A stretch of DNA of 15,966 nucleotides from CAYMWF01 sp964394085 [NCBI: uncultured Gemmatimonadota bacterium]. Its GTDB lineage: Bacteria > GCA-2686955 > CAYMWF01. This document shows positions 15,845 through 15,966 of this stretch, piece by piece; the stretch's first letter is position 1; every line of letters begins with the position of its first letter. Position numbers and translations under genes: made by a program. Where the stretch lies: positions 12,010 to 27,975 of the forward strand of contig CAYMWF010000057.1 in the NCBI GenBank assembly GCA_964394085.1, read 5' to 3'. The notes below the pieces were generated by a model that had not been told where the DNA came from, did not search any database, and saw nothing but the letters and a program-made list of their open reading frames with translations.

Positions 15845-15966
15845 ATGATGAAACATTCGACTAAAAAAAAGCCGCATCCTTTCCTGAAGTGGGCGGGAGG
15901 AAAGACTCAGCTTCTCGGCCCGCTCGTGGAACGGATTCCCGGCAAGTTCGGAAAGTACTTCGAACC
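15845..15966 (+). CDS. D12-class (Dam-like) DNA adenine methyltransferase, 5' part only
   Basis: Forty codons are visible before the window ends. After a basic N-terminus ([11 protein letters not shown]) comes [13 protein letters not shown], the N-terminal S-adenosylmethionine-binding signature of Dam/D12 adenine-N6 methyltransferases. Then [15 protein letters not shown] follows, leading into the usual YFEPFxGGGA segment cut off by the edge. The start is ATG 15845 or 15848; the first overlaps the stop of the upstream nuclease-like gene (TAATG), typical of translationally coupled restriction-modification pairs. Recognition sequence and completeness cannot be judged. With the neighbouring nuclease broken, it is probably a solitary methyltransferase now. 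Confidence 0.88.
   Translation, partial: MMKHSTKKKPHPFLKWAGGKTQLLGPLVERIPGKFGKYFE

Larger units (their letters stand above)
15376..15845 (+). pseudogene. Broken small nuclease-like gene, probable restriction endonuclease partner of the adjacent methyltransferase
   Basis: Three pieces of one protein are visible. Piece 1, ATG 15376 to about 15500, reads MAGKAFAIKTGEELKQKVIL, then NLGLQAETEVKAARRIWGA, and stops at 15511. Piece 2, in the next frame from about 15515, reads DIGYWPIPGIVVIDGKGFSE and continues NMRGFLMATDK. Piece 3, from 15788, reads [18 protein letters not shown] and stops at 15843-15845. Pieces 2 and 3 are separated only by the 178-bp element at 15607-15784; deleting it with one TAA joins them in frame. 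Between pieces 1 and 2 the expected nuclease core (an acidic residue plus a D/E-x-K strand) is absent, suggesting a deletion of some tens of codons. The stop overlaps the methyltransferase ATG as TAATG. The PD-(D/E)XK assignment is inference from the style of the flanking segments and the neighbour. Confidence 0.65.

Noticed and set aside
15759-15845. 28-codon ORF starting at ATG 15759
   Set aside because: Its first nine codons lie in the inverted-repeat element and the rest is the tail of the interrupted nuclease-like gene; no good ribosome binding site is seen.

Overview
The window looks like a chromosomal segment of a Gram-negative bacterium with moderate to high GC. The order tRNA-Leu, tig, clpP, clpX, lon, followed by engB and a pseudopilin-like gene, recalls Desulfobacterota (deltaproteobacteria) and related phyla. 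That assignment is inference from gene order and protein style; no rRNA or strictly diagnostic marker is present.

Layout. Positions 1-371 are non-coding and carry three perfect 31-bp tandem repeats at the left edge and a 14-bp palindrome. A minus-strand gene (372-1292) encodes an exported SUMF1/FGE-fold protein. A divergent intergenic region with two hairpin-forming inverted repeats precedes tRNA-Leu(UAG) (1710-1794). Only 20 nt later begins a long plus-strand cluster: trigger factor, ClpP, ClpX and Lon (protein folding and energy-dependent proteolysis), then EngB (ribosome assembly GTPase), an odd GspG-like pseudopilin, MnmA (tRNA 2-thiouridylase), a membrane-anchored gluzincin peptidase, a DAACS dicarboxylate/amino-acid symporter and a two-TM potassium channel. 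Several of these overlap or nearly touch (ATGA overlap engB/pseudopilin, 14-bp overlap mnmA/peptidase, 8-bp overlap peptidase/symporter), so the run is probably one operon or a few coupled ones.

From 13404 onward the window becomes accessory and degraded. A convergent minus-strand gene encodes a probable outer-membrane beta-barrel protein with a lipoprotein-like leader that seems to lack an ATG start. After about 430 bp without a recognisable gene comes a beta-helix gene fragment with a single-base frameshift, then the remains of a restriction-modification locus: a broken small nuclease-like gene and, at the right edge, the start of a Dam/D12-class adenine methyltransferase.

The most interesting object is in that broken gene. 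A 178-bp, almost fully self-complementary element (15607-15784), with 11-bp perfect terminal inverted repeats and flanked by TAA direct repeats, sits inside it. Removing the element plus one TAA restores one continuous reading frame across the junction, ending in a TAATG overlap with the methyltransferase start. This is the signature of a MITE-type insertion. A separate internal deletion appears to have removed the catalytic middle of the same gene, leaving the methyltransferase probably without a working partner.
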